A stretch of DNA of 64,000 nucleotides from Streptomyces flavofungini. Its GTDB lineage: Bacteria > Actinomycetota > Actinomycetes > Streptomycetales > Streptomycetaceae. Shown one piece after another: positions 1 through 7,795 of this stretch. A program made the position numbers and the translations under genes. The number at the start of each line of letters is the position of its first letter. The first letter of the stretch is position 1. The notes beneath the pieces are model-generated. The model made no database searches. It was not told where the DNA came from and worked only from the letters and a program-made list of their open reading frames with translations. Location: the NCBI RefSeq assembly GCF_030388665.1, contig NZ_CP128846.1, forward strand, positions 2,232,001-2,296,000, in the 5' to 3' direction.

Positions 1-280
1 CGGCGCCACGGTGGCCCGCGAAGGCGGAGAGCCGCAGTTCGGTGACGCGTGGCCTGGCGCGGGCCGACGGATCCTGCGCGAGCGCCCCGCGGGAGTGCAC
101 AGTCATGAACGGAAGCTACGGGCCGCTGGACAAGCCGAACCGTTTTGCCCAAGCGACCTTCGCACGATCGGGGGATCGGCGGCCGAAGCCCCACGTGGGG
201 CGGCCAGTTGGGCTAGGTGTTCTGTCCCGGGAGGTTGTGGACGGGTGAGCCAGGTCTCGGCTGAGGGATCTTGAAGTGAG

Positions 281-712
281 ATGATCCTGCTCCGTGCACG
301 TGGAGATCTGACGGATGCGCAGTGGTCCTGCCTGGAGCCGCTGTTGCCCCGAGGCAAGAAGCCGGGCCGTCCACCGATACGGACCGGGCGGCAACTGCTC
401 GACGGCATACGGTTCCGTACTCGCACCGGTGTCCCCGACAAGGCGTACGCCTCCCGCGAGAACCGCGCCTGCCCGCGACGACGAGGAATCCGCTGCACCA
501 TCCCGGACAACGCCGACCAGGCGGCCCACCGAAAGAAGCGCGGCTCCCGCGGCGGCCGGCCATCCAAGTTCGACGCCGAGGACCACAAGGCGCGGCACGC
601 GGTCGAGTGCGGGATCCATCGCCTCAAGAGGCACCGCACGGTGGCGACGCGCTACGACAAGCTCGCTCTCCGCTACGAGGCGACCGTCCTCGTAGCGGCC
701 ATCAACGAGTGG
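281..712 (+). pseudogene. IS5-type transposase remnant, internally deleted
   Basis: The frame starts with a typical IS5/IS427-group N-terminus (LTDAQWSCLEPLLP, then KPGRPP and LLDGIRFRTRTGVP). It then jumps directly to the C-terminal part (DKAYASRENR, RRRGIRCTIP, RGSRGGRPSKFD, VECGIHRLKRHR, ATRYDKLALRYEATVL, INEW). The stretch between GVP and DKAY, which in intact family members carries the first catalytic Asp and about 100 residues, is missing. The reading frame is kept across the deletion. The original stop is also lost, and the frame runs on through the palindrome at 712-749. It is therefore a dead fragment of a mobile element. The 280 bases before it hold no gene I can support. Confidence 0.85.
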
Positions 713-749
713 CCGCGACCAGCACACCCTAGGGTGTGCTGGTCGCGGC
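712..749. terminator. 38-bp perfect palindrome, possible bidirectional terminator
   Basis: Each arm is 19 nt (left arm GCCGCGACCAGCACACCCT), centred between 730 and 731, with no mismatch. It lies between the 3' end of the transposase remnant (plus) and the 3' end of the small secreted-protein gene (minus, ending at 796). A convergent terminator is the simplest role. GACCAGCAC also occurs at the end of the second transposase remnant near 1905, so one arm probably derives from the IS end. Confidence 0.55.
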
Positions 750-795
750 GCTGCCCCGGTGCGGGCCTGTTCGGGCCTGCATCGGGGCAACGGGC

Positions 796-1155
796 TCAGG
801 AATCCTGCATGAGGAAGGAGCGGAACTTCAGGTTCACGCCGCCCTCACCGCCGCCCAGCTTCAGAACGTGGTACGTGCCCTCGCAGTCGATGTCCTCGAA
901 GACGTAGGTCTTGATGTCCGTGTTGTTCCGGGGAGAGTGCGCGGGCTTGGTCCCCTCGGCTTCCGCTTCCTTGACGTTGAGGCAGTTGCGCTCGTCGAAG
1001 TCCGTGTTGCTGAGCTTCTGTCGGTGCTCGGTGCCGTTCGCGTCGGTGTAGGTGTAGTAGAAGTCACCCGCGATGGCCGAGGCGGAGCCAGGGGTGGCGA
1101 GGAGGAACGTCAGGGCGCAGGCGGCGGCGAGAGCGATGGCGCGTGGGCGCAACAA
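796..1155 (-). CDS. small secreted protein of unknown function (119 aa)
   Basis: I do not recognise the family. It has a clear Sec signal peptide: positive start (LRPRA), hydrophobic stretch of about 15 residues, and probable cleavage after GSASA near residue 27. The mature part is about 90 residues, polar, with aromatic-rich FYYTYTD near its start. It contains two Cys (NCLN and DCEG), which could form one disulfide. The start is TTG at 1155; a second TTG follows immediately. An AAGGAC ribosome site lies about 7 nt upstream. It is expected to be extracellular. It is flanked by IS remnants, and its 3' end faces the 38-bp palindrome. Confidence 0.7.
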   Translation of the reverse strand: MLRPRAIALAAACALTFLLATPGSASAIAGDFYYTYTDANGTEHRQKLSNTDFDERNCLNVKEAEAEGTKPAHSPRNNTDIKTYVFEDIDCEGTYHVLKLGGGEGGVNLKFRSFLMQDS

Positions 1156-1273
1156 GGGGGGTCCTTAGGTGGTGGTGGGACTTGCTCAGGTGTTCCCGAG
1201 TTACCCGGCAGAGCCGCTGGTAAGGCCTGTTTCACCTGAACATGTACAGAAGGGGCATGCCGCTTCAATTCGG

Positions 1274-1306
1274 CCCCCGGCGTGTGCGCTGCGCACACGC
1301 CGGGGG
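1274..1306 (-). terminator. hairpin terminator downstream of the 61-aa secreted peptide
   Basis: A 15-bp perfect stem (left arm CCCCCGGCGTGTGCG) with a 3-nt loop begins 13 nt after the stop of the minus-strand gene at 1319-1504. There is no U-tract, as is common for Streptomyces terminators. Confidence 0.7.
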
Positions 1307-1318
1307 TGGGGAGGGCGG

Positions 1319-1504
1319 CTACAGCGCGGCCACGACGTTGTCGACAGTCACCTCGCCACCCGTGACCGCGTTCTTGACCGTGGCGACGAGCGATTCGGCG
1401 GTGGTGCCGACGAGGCCGCCACCGGGGGCGGCGGCGGAGGCGGGGGTGGCGAGGACGCCGAGGAGCGCGGCGGTTCCCAGGATCACGGCAGTGGTGCGAC
1501 GCAT
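1319..1504 (-). CDS. very small secreted peptide (61 aa), unknown function
   Basis: Of 61 residues, the first 24 or so form a signal peptide (MRRTTAVILG, hydrophobic core, cleavage after TPASA). The mature peptide is only about 36 residues: Gly-rich at first, then VATVKNAVTGGEVTVDNVV. It has no Cys and is neither a chaplin nor a lanthipeptide precursor that I recognise. The ATG start has a GAAAGG-type ribosome site 8-9 nt upstream. The 15-bp hairpin right after the stop suggests a monocistronic transcript. I infer an abundant small exported peptide and can assign no function. Confidence 0.65.
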   Translation of the reverse strand: MRRTTAVILGTAALLGVLATPASAAAPGGGLVGTTAESLVATVKNAVTGGEVTVDNVVAAL

Positions 1505-1803
1505 GGCGAAGTGCCTTTCGGAGGAGGGGGACAGACCCGCCCCGAGAAGCGGAGCGAACCGCTCCGCTCAACACCCCAGGCCAGTGAGCGGACACTCACC
1601 TTCACTCGGACGAGCAGATAGTCAGCTCAGGCGACTGTGCGACAGGCGCTGAAGATGCCCCAGCGCAGGCGTCCCGCGCGGGTGGCGTCGACTCAACGAA
1701 TGGGTGAGAACGTCACACCGAAGGTCTCCGGGACCGGGCAGGCGCGATCCCCGGCTCGGGCCAGGCCAGGCCACCCGCGCACCCGGCCGACAAGTTCCGC
1801 GCC

Positions 1804-1902
1804 GACAAGGCGTACGGCTCCCGCGCGGAGGCGACGACGCACGACGAGCTCACCGTCCGCTACGAGGCGACCGTGCTGGTCACGGCCTTCAACGAACGGC
1901 TG
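1804..1902 (+). pseudogene. second IS5-type transposase C-terminal remnant
   Basis: In frame from 1804 the sequence reads DKAYGSRAEATTHDELTVRY, then EATVLVTAFNERL. This is the DKAY...SR motif fused directly to the extreme C-terminus found at the end of the first remnant. The piece between them (RRRGI... to HRTVATR) is deleted. It has no start of its own. The roughly 300 bases before it (1505-1803) show no other gene or structure. Confidence 0.7.
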
Positions 1903-1958
1903 AGACCAGCACTTTCGACACACGCCCCAGATCACCGCCCGTACCGGCCGTGTACCGG

Positions 1959-2342
1959 CTAGATGCCGGTCGCCGCCTCCACCAGGCCCTGCACCTCCGT
2001 GTCCGCGGGGGACAGCAGGAAGACGTTCTTCTCCACGCGGTGCATCCCGCAGCCGAGCCCGAAGACCACGCCACTGCTGAAGTCGAGGACCCGCTTGGCG
2101 ACTTCGGTCTCCGCGCCGGACAGGTCGAGCAGGACCGGGGTCTGCGACATCAGGTTCTCGGCGACCTCGCGGGCGTCCGCGAAGATGTTCACACGTGTCA
2201 CGACGAAGCGTCGGCGCGCCTCCGTCTCGGCGTCGGGCAGCCCGCGGTGCCCCGGCCACGACGGCCATTCGTTGCGGCCGCGCAGCGGTACGACCTGGGC
2301 GAGCCCTTCCCACTGTTCGTCGGTGGCTTCGTGGCTGGTCAC
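1959..2342 (-). CDS. SepF-like cell-division protein (127 aa)
   Basis: The C-terminal two thirds match the SepF/DUF552 fold. The VNIFADAREVAENLM, PVLLDLSG, AKRVLDFSSGVVFGLGCGM and KNVFLLSPADTEV segments follow the family order, including the FLLSPADTEV ending typical of Streptomyces paralogues. SepF binds FtsZ at the division site. Streptomyces carries one canonical sepF plus SepF-like genes (sflA/sflB type) that modulate septation in aerial hyphae. The absence of dcw-cluster neighbours suggests one of the SepF-like paralogues. The N-terminal membrane-binding helix of true SepF is not evident; about 40 unrelated polar residues replace it. The start is GTG at 2342 with a weak ribosome site. 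The gene stands alone, next to an IS scar. Confidence 0.85.
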   Translation of the reverse strand: MTSHEATDEQWEGLAQVVPLRGRNEWPSWPGHRGLPDAETEARRRFVVTRVNIFADAREVAENLMSQTPVLLDLSGAETEVAKRVLDFSSGVVFGLGCGMHRVEKNVFLLSPADTEVQGLVEAATGI

Positions 2343-2537
2343 AGAGCAACCCCGTCCTGACTCGTCCTCAACGTCTGCACCAGGCGATTCTTGCGCAACT
2401 CACCCGTTCGGCCCAACTGCGACACGTCCGCATGGCACGTCTCACACCGCCGGGAACCCACCGGCCGCGGCGCGCGACTACGTGGCCGGTGCCGGGCGTC
2501 CGCTGCCCGCGCCACCGGATCAGCCACGGGAGCGTCG

Positions 2538-2822
2538 ATGGCAGACGAGCGTTCGTCCCTTTCGGGTACGTCGCCGAGTTCGCGTACGTCAAGCAGTGGA
2601 CGTACGCCGGGAGCGTCCGGGGTGTGGCGGCCGCCACCCGTGCTCCTGGGGTTTCTCGTCCTGCTCGTCGTCGTCTTCGCCGTCGCGTATCAAGTCGGCT
2701 CGTCGGTGGGGCCGGTGGCGCCGGGGATGCGGTCCTCGACGCCGGACGGCGGTTCCGGCGACGGCGAGGAGGGCGGTTCGGGCGGGGGCCACGGCGGCGG
2801 GCACGGGGGCCACGGCCGGTGA
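2538..2822 (+). CDS. small membrane protein with Gly/His metal-binding-like tail (94 aa)
   Basis: It has a polar Ser-rich N-terminus (residues 1-35), a single transmembrane segment (about 37-57, VLLGFLVLLVVVFAVAY) and a Gly/Ser/Asp linker. The tail is GGHGGGHGGHGR, a likely copper or other metal ligand cluster. The stop overlaps the GTG start of the copper ATPase (GTGA), so the two are translationally coupled. This supports a role in handing metal to or from the pump. Further upstream in-frame starts exist, but coding character begins at this ATG. No named family is recognised. The topology places the His tail on one face of the membrane, but which face is unclear. Confidence 0.65.
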   Translation: MADERSSLSGTSPSSRTSSSGRTPGASGVWRPPPVLLGFLVLLVVVFAVAYQVGSSVGPVAPGMRSSTPDGGSGDGEEGGSGGGHGGGHGGHGR

Positions 2823-5332
2823 CGCCCGAGCCCACGGCTGCGGCCGCCCCCGAGGCCACCGTCACCACGGACTTGATCGTCGGCGGGATGACCTGTGCCG
2901 CCTGTGTGAACCGCGTCGAGAAGAAGCTCGGCAAGCTGGCGGGCGTCACCGCGACCGTGAACCTCGCCACCGGCCGGGCCCGGGTGCGCCACCCCGTCGG
3001 CACGGGCACGGACGAGCTCGTCGCCGTCGTCGTACGCGCCGGATACACCGCGGAGCAGCCCCCGCCGCCCGCGCCGCCCACTCCCTCGCCGTCGCAGGCA
3101 GCCGAACCCACGGCGGCGGGCGACGACGAGGCGAGGGCCGAGCGGCAGCGGCTGCTGGTCACCGCGCTGCTCTCGCTGCCCGTGCTGGTCCTGTCGATGG
3201 TGCCCGCCTGGCAGTTCCGCAACTGGCAGTGGCTGTGCTTCATGCTGACGGCGCCGGTCGCGGTGTGGGGGGCGTGGCCCTTCCACCTGCGTGCGGTGCG
3301 CGGCCTGCGGCACGGCGCAGCGACCATGGACACGCTGGTGTCGCTCGGGGTCGCCGCCTCCTTCTCCTGGTCTGCGTACGCCCTGTTCCTCGGCGGGGCG
3401 GGCGAGCCGGGGATGCGGATGCCCTTCGAGGTGCTGCCGTCGGCGGGCGGTGGCGCGCACGTGTATCTGGAGGCGGCGGTCGGCGTGCCGCTCTCGGTGC
3501 TCGCGGGGCGCTTCCTGGAGGCGCGGGCGCGGCACGGCACCGGAGCGGCGCTGCGGTCGCTCGCGTCGCTCGCCGTGAAGGACGTCGCCGTGCGGGAGCC
3601 CGGCGGCGGTGAACGGCGGGTGCCCGCGGCGGAGTTGCGGCTGGGACAGGAGTTCGTCGTACGGCCCGGGGAGCGCGTGGCCACCGACGGTGTGGTGGTG
3701 TCCGGGCACTCCGCGCTCGACCTGTCGCTGGTGACCGGTGAGAGTGATCCGGTGGAGGTCGGCCCCGGGCAGGACGTCGTCGGGGCCGCCGTCAACGAGA
3801 GCGGGCTGCTCGTGGTGCGGGCCACGGCCGTGGGCTGCGACACCCGACTGGCGCGGATCACCCGGATGGTGACGGAGGCCCAGGCGGGCAAGGCCCGCGC
3901 CCAGCGCCTCGCGGACGCAGCGGCGGGTGTCTTCGTCCCCGTCGTCCTGACGCTCGCCGTGACCGTCCTCGGGTTCTGGCTCGGCGCGGGGGCCGACCCG
4001 CAGGCTGCCGTCACCGCGTCCGTGGCCGTCCTCGTCGTCGCCTGCCCCTGCGCCCTCGGGCTCGCCACGCCCACCGCGCTGCTCGCCGCCACCGGGCGCG
4101 GCGCCCAGCTCGGCGTCCTCGTCAGCGGGCCGCGCGCTCTGGAGACACTGCGCCACGTCGACACGGTCGTCCTCGACAAGACCGGCACGCTCACGACGGG
4201 ACAGATGACCGTCACCCAGGTCACCGCCGTACCGGACGGCCTGGGCCGGGACGCGGCGCTGCGGCTCGCGGGGGCGGTGGAGCGGGGCTCGGAGCATCCG
4301 CTGGGGCGCGCGATCGCGTCGTACGCCCGCCAGGAGTCGGCCGGGCAGGAGCTGCCCGAGGTCGCGGAGTTCCGGGCGCGGCCCGGGTGGGGCGTTCGCG
4401 GGGTCGTGGAGGGGCGGGTGGTGGAGGTGTGCTCGCCGGGGGCGGACGGGGGCTTGGCGGGGGTGGAGGCGGAGGGCGTGTCCGCGGGTTCTGGCTCTGC
4501 CCGGGGGCCGGCCGGGAGTCACAAGGGGCCCGAGGGCTCCGTCCGGCCTCTCCCGGAGAGCCTCGCCCGTGCTCTCGTCGACGCCGAGGCCGCCGCGCGG
4601 ACCGTGGTCCTGGTGCGCGTCGACGGTGCCGTCGAGGCCGTCGTGGCCGTGGGGGACGTGCTGCGGGCCGGGAGTTACCGCGCGGTGGACCGGCTGCGGC
4701 GGCTCGGCGTGGAACCGGTCCTCGCCACCGGGGACCGAGCGGCGACCGCGCACGCCGTCGCCGCCGAGCTCGGCATCACCGAAGTGCACGCGCGCTGCGC
4801 GCCCGAGGACAAGGCGGAGCTGGTCGGGCGGCTGCGGGCGGCGGGGCGCCGGGTCGCGGTGCTCGGCGACGGCGTGAACGACGCCGCCGCGCTCGCCCGC
4901 GCCGACCTCGGCATCGCCATGGGCTGCGGCAGCGACGCCGCGATCGGCGCGGCCGACGTGACGCTGGCCACCGGTGACATCGGCGCGGCGGCCGTCGCCG
5001 TACGCCTCGCCCGCCGCACCCTGGCCACCATCCGCGCCAACCTGGTCTGGGCGTTCGGCTACAACGCCGTCGCCGTACCGCTCGCCGCCGTCGGCCGCCT
5101 CGGCCCCATGACGGCGGCCCTCGCGATGTCCGCCAGCTCCCTGCTCGTGGTCGCGAACAGCCTGCGGCTGCGCACGTGGGAGCCGGTGCCGCGGAGTGCG
5201 GCGCGGGAACCCGTGGAGCGGGAGTGGGAGCGGGGGTCTCGGGCCAGGCAGGGAACGCGGAGGGCTCGGGGGACGCAGGGGGCTCGGGGAACGCAGGGGG
5301 CTCGGGGGACGTGGGGAAGGGGGCTTCGGTGA
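2819..5332 (+). CDS. copA: copper-translocating P1B-type ATPase (837 aa)
   Basis: It exports monovalent copper across the cytoplasmic membrane using ATP. One N-terminal heavy-metal-associated domain carries GMTCAAC (Cys26 and Cys29). Paired membrane helices follow, then the actuator motif TGES and the transmembrane metal site CPC at 409-411 (in ACPCALGLATPTAL). Next are the phosphorylation motif DKTGTLTTG (Asp453), the P1B-specific SEHPLGRA and the hinge GDGVNDAAAL. CPC together with the single HMA domain favours Cu(I) rather than Zn/Cd. The GTG start overlaps the preceding stop, and the stop overlaps the next GTG, so three genes form a tightly coupled unit. The last 40 residues are Arg/Gly-rich and derive from a short tandem DNA repeat, probably dispensable. 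Confidence 0.93.
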   Translation: MTPEPTAAAAPEATVTTDLIVGGMTCAACVNRVEKKLGKLAGVTATVNLATGRARVRHPVGTGTDELVAVVVRAGYTAEQPPPPAPPTPSPSQAAEPTAAGDDEARAERQRLLVTALLSLPVLVLSMVPAWQFRNWQWLCFMLTAPVAVWGAWPFHLRAVRGLRHGAATMDTLVSLGVAASFSWSAYALFLGGAGEPGMRMPFEVLPSAGGGAHVYLEAAVGVPLSVLAGRFLEARARHGTGAALRSLASLAVKDVAVREPGGGERRVPAAELRLGQEFVVRPGERVATDGVVVSGHSALDLSLVTGESDPVEVGPGQDVVGAAVNESGLLVVRATAVGCDTRLARITRMVTEAQAGKARAQRLADAAAGVFVPVVLTLAVTVLGFWLGAGADPQAAVTASVAVLVVACPCALGLATPTALLAATGRGAQLGVLVSGPRALETLRHVDTVVLDKTGTLTTGQMTVTQVTAVPDGLGRDAALRLAGAVERGSEHPLGRAIASYARQESAGQELPEVAEFRARPGWGVRGVVEGRVVEVCSPGADGGLAGVEAEGVSAGSGSARGPAGSHKGPEGSVRPLPESLARALVDAEAAARTVVLVRVDGAVEAVVAVGDVLRAGSYRAVDRLRRLGVEPVLATGDRAATAHAVAAELGITEVHARCAPEDKAELVGRLRAAGRRVAVLGDGVNDAAALARADLGIAMGCGSDAAIGAADVTLATGDIGAAAVAVRLARRTLATIRANLVWAFGYNAVAVPLAAVGRLGPMTAALAMSASSLLVVANSLRLRTWEPVPRSAAREPVEREWERGSRARQGTRRARGTQGARGTQGARGTWGRGLR

Positions 5333-5883
5333 GGGGTCGTTCGGGCTTGCGGCTGCGGGCCGCCTCCGGTTCCGGTGCTCCCGGCGACGCGTACGCACGC
5401 CTGCGCTCCGTGCTCCCCGGCGTCCTCGCCCCCGTCCTCGCCCCCGTCCTCGCCTGCGCGGTCGCGCTCTGCGGGCTCTCGGCGTGGGTCGCCGCCGGGG
5501 CCGCGGGCAGCCCGGCGCGCGTGGCCGTCGACGACGGGCGGGTGTTCCTGCCGTACGGCGGCAAGGAGGAGACCGCCGCGTTCTTCCGGATCACCAACAC
5601 AGGTGAGTCCGGCGACGAGTTGGTGTCCGTACGCTCGCCAGTCGCCGACGACGTCATGCTCAGCCGGACCGTGGAACGGGCCGGGAACGTGGAGTCGATG
5701 CGCATGGTCGACTCGGCGGCCGTGCCCGCGCGGTCCGTGGTCCGGATGACGCCCGAGGGCCTGGACGTGATGCTGCGGCCCGTCGGGGCGCTGCGGCTCG
5801 GTGACGAAGTGCCCTTCGTGCTGCGCTTCCGGCACAGCGGGGAGGTGACCGTGCGAGCCGTGGTCGTCCGGCCCGGCAGCTGA
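5329..5883 (+). CDS. PCu(A)C-type copper chaperone-like protein (184 aa)
   Basis: An N-terminal hydrophobic segment (about residues 28-60) works as signal or anchor. It is followed by a cupredoxin-like PCu(A)C/DUF461 domain: TAAFFRITNTGE, VRSPVADDVMLSRTVE, VESMRMVDSAAVPA, MTPEGLDVMLRPV, VPFVLRFRHSGEVTVRAVVV. In the family Cu(I) is bound by His and Met residues in an H(M)x10M...HxM pattern. Here the Met residues of SMRMV and the VMLRPV segment remain, but the expected His residues (before the first Met block and in HxM) are replaced (LSRTV, LDVM). Copper binding may thus be weaker or different. It is coupled to copA by a GTGA overlap. It probably acts outside the membrane in copper delivery. 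Confidence 0.75.
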   Translation: MRGRSGLRLRAASGSGAPGDAYARLRSVLPGVLAPVLAPVLACAVALCGLSAWVAAGAAGSPARVAVDDGRVFLPYGGKEETAAFFRITNTGESGDELVSVRSPVADDVMLSRTVERAGNVESMRMVDSAAVPARSVVRMTPEGLDVMLRPVGALRLGDEVPFVLRFRHSGEVTVRAVVVRPGS

Positions 5884-6012
5884 GCCGCGGATCCGCTGCC
5901 CGCGTGCGGGAACTCCTCGCGCAGTCCGTCCGACTACTGCCCCGGGGCCGTGGCCGGGAGTCGCCGGGACCGGCCCGGGAGGACCAGGGCCGGAGAGGGG
6001 CACGGGCAGGCG

Positions 6013-6651
6013 ATGGGTGGTCTCGACCTACGTATGCGGGGTGTGACCTGCGGCCACGGGCGCGTGGTCGCCGTCGACGACGTGCACCTGGAGGTCGCCG
6101 CCGGGGAGCGGGTGGCGCTCACCGGCACGAACGGCTCCGGCAAGTCCACGCTGCTGCGGGCCGTCCTCGGCCTGCACCGGCAGACGGCGGGGAGCATCCT
6201 CGTCGGCGGGCGCGGTACCGCATCCGCGGCGGACCGGGCGTGGCGGCGGCGGGCCTGTGCCTGGGTGCCCCAGAAGCCCACGGCCGGGCGGTTCCCGCTG
6301 CTCGCGGGTGAGTTGCTGGACTCCGGGGGTGCGCCCGAGGACGCCGCGGAGGCGGCTCGTGCGCTCGGCGTGGGCGAGTTGCGGCGCCAGCCCCTGGACA
6401 CCCTGTCCGGGGGCCAGTTGCAGCGGATGTACCTGGCCCGGGCCATCGGGTGCGTCGCCGCGGGGGCGGGGGTGCTGCTCGCCGACGAGCCCACCGCCGC
6501 GCTCGACTTCGCGGGGCAGGAGGAGGCCGCTGCGGCGCTTGTCGCGCTGCCGGTCACGCTGGTCGTCGTCACCCATGACCGGGGGCTTGCCTCGCGGTGC
6601 GATCGGGTCCTGGACATGGCGGCGGGGCGGCTGCGGGAGGTGGGGGTGTGA
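6013..6651 (+). CDS. metal ABC transporter ATP-binding protein (212 aa)
   Basis: This is a compact ABC ATPase of the zinc/manganese uptake family (ZnuC/AztA type). It has Walker A GTNGSGKST, the Q-loop region VPQKPTAGRFP, signature LSGGQLQRMYLARAI, Walker B VLLADEPTAALD and switch His in VVTHDRG. The length suits a minimal ATPase subunit. I chose ATG at 6013 because homology begins there (GLDLRMRGVTCGHGR); an in-frame GTG at 5950 is possible. It is followed after a 259-nt gap by the cognate permease and binding protein, so it energises that importer. The gap carries two copies of a dispersed Streptomyces repeat. Confidence 0.87.
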   Translation: MGGLDLRMRGVTCGHGRVVAVDDVHLEVAAGERVALTGTNGSGKSTLLRAVLGLHRQTAGSILVGGRGTASAADRAWRRRACAWVPQKPTAGRFPLLAGELLDSGGAPEDAAEAARALGVGELRRQPLDTLSGGQLQRMYLARAIGCVAAGAGVLLADEPTAALDFAGQEEAAAALVALPVTLVVVTHDRGLASRCDRVLDMAAGRLREVGV

Positions 6652-6743
6652 GGCCTTGCCGGGGGCTCCCCGATCCCGCCCCCTCCCGAAACCGGAGGCT
6701 CCGCCCCCGGACCCCCGAGACCGGCCTGACCGGCCTGACCGGC

Positions 6744-6866
6744 CTCGTCCTCAAGCGCCGGACGGGCTGGGGGTTCGGAGGGGGTGAGGTGGCCGTCCCG
6801 GGCGGGTGGGACTGTCCCCCGCCGACCCCGGCTCGGCGGCTCGTCCTCGCACGCCGGGCGGGCTGG
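6744..6866. repeat. two copies of a 27-bp dispersed intergenic repeat
   Basis: Copies lie at 6744-6770 and 6840-6866. Both read CTCGTCCTC, then 4 variable bases, then GCCGG, one variable base, CGGGCTGG. The same motif family is scattered through many Streptomyces intergenic regions (established knowledge, from memory). Three direct copies of ACCGGCCTG stand just upstream. Confidence 0.6.
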
Positions 6867-6910
6867 ATTCGTTCGGCCGGTCGTGGCCATGGAGTTCCGG
6901 AGGCGCGGCC

Positions 6911-7795
6911 ATGAACGTTCTCGCCACAGCTGACATCGGGCTGATGCTCGAACTCGTGCCCGTGCAGCGTGCCGGGTTCGCGTTGTTGCTCGCCGCCGTC
7001 GGACTCCCCGTCGTCGGGGTCGTGATCGTCGGGCTCGACATCATGCCGGTGCGGTTCGCGATGATGCATGTCGCGCTGTTGGGCATCGCGGTGGGCCTGC
7101 TGACCGGGCTGGACCCGATGCTGTGCGCCCTGGTGGCGTGCGCGCTCGCGGGCGCCGGGGTCGCGCCGCTGGCCCGGACACCGGCCGGACTCTCCGGGGC
7201 GATGGGGCTCCTGATGAGCATGGCCATCGCCGCCGCGCTGCTCGTCCTCTCCGTGTCCGGGGTCAACGCCTCCGGCGCGTTCGCGCTCCTGTGGGGCTCC
7301 ATCCTGTCCGTGGGCAGCACGGACATCGTCGTGGTCGGCGTGCTCGCCGTCGCGGTCCCCGCGCTGTTCTGGTGGCGGCGCCGCGACCTCGCCCTCCTCC
7401 TGTACGACCGTGAACTCGCGCAGTGCTCCGGCGTTCCCGTCGGCCCGCTCACCGTCGTCCTGCTCGTCCTCGTCGCCGTCGCCGTGGCCGGGGCGATCAA
7501 GCTGACCGGGGCACTGCTCGTGGACGCGCTCACCCTGCTTCCCGCGCTCGCCGCGCGCCGCCTCGGCAAGCGGCTCACCACCATCGCGCTGTGGGCCGTG
7601 GCCATCGGCCTCGCCGTCAACGTCACGGGCTTCCTCATCGCCCTCTGGCTGGACTGGCCGCCAGGGCCCGTCCTCGTCCTGACCGCGGGGGCCGTCGTCC
7701 TCGCCGTCCATCTCATCCCCGAACGGAGCATCACCTCATGGCGCGCAACGGCGTCCGCATCCCCCTCTCCCGCACGTCCGCCCTCCTCGCACTGA
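6911..7795 (+). CDS. metal ABC transporter permease, ABC-3/ZnuB family (294 aa)
   Basis: This is a polytopic membrane protein with about eight hydrophobic segments. It has family features: early GFALLLAAVGLPVVGVVIVGLDIMPVRF, a central LLMSMAIAAALL, GALLWGS-like ALLWGSILSVG, and a late KLTGALLVDALTLLPALAARRL segment matching the conserved VGxLLVxALLxxPAAxAR motif of ZnuB/MntB permeases. It forms the channel for Zn or Mn import with the ATPase and lipoprotein next to it. The ATG at 6911 is preceded by a GGAG ribosome site. Its 3' end overlaps the lipoprotein gene by 58 nt in another frame; the last 20 residues are Ser/Pro-rich and are likely an unselected tail. Confidence 0.87.
   Translation: MNVLATADIGLMLELVPVQRAGFALLLAAVGLPVVGVVIVGLDIMPVRFAMMHVALLGIAVGLLTGLDPMLCALVACALAGAGVAPLARTPAGLSGAMGLLMSMAIAAALLVLSVSGVNASGAFALLWGSILSVGSTDIVVVGVLAVAVPALFWWRRRDLALLLYDRELAQCSGVPVGPLTVVLLVLVAVAVAGAIKLTGALLVDALTLLPALAARRLGKRLTTIALWAVAIGLAVNVTGFLIALWLDWPPGPVLVLTAGAVVLAVHLIPERSITSWRATASASPSPARPPSSH

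Noticed and set aside
2195..2818. Upstream extension of the copper ATPase frame
   Set aside because: The translation before 2819 is Arg-rich and unrelated to the family. The HMA domain starts soon after the GTG at 2819, which overlaps the previous stop.
5176..5328. Longer start for the PCu(A)C-like protein
   Set aside because: It would lie entirely inside copA and encode a Gly/Ala repeat. The GTG at 5329 gives the usual GTGA overlap and a signal segment directly after it.
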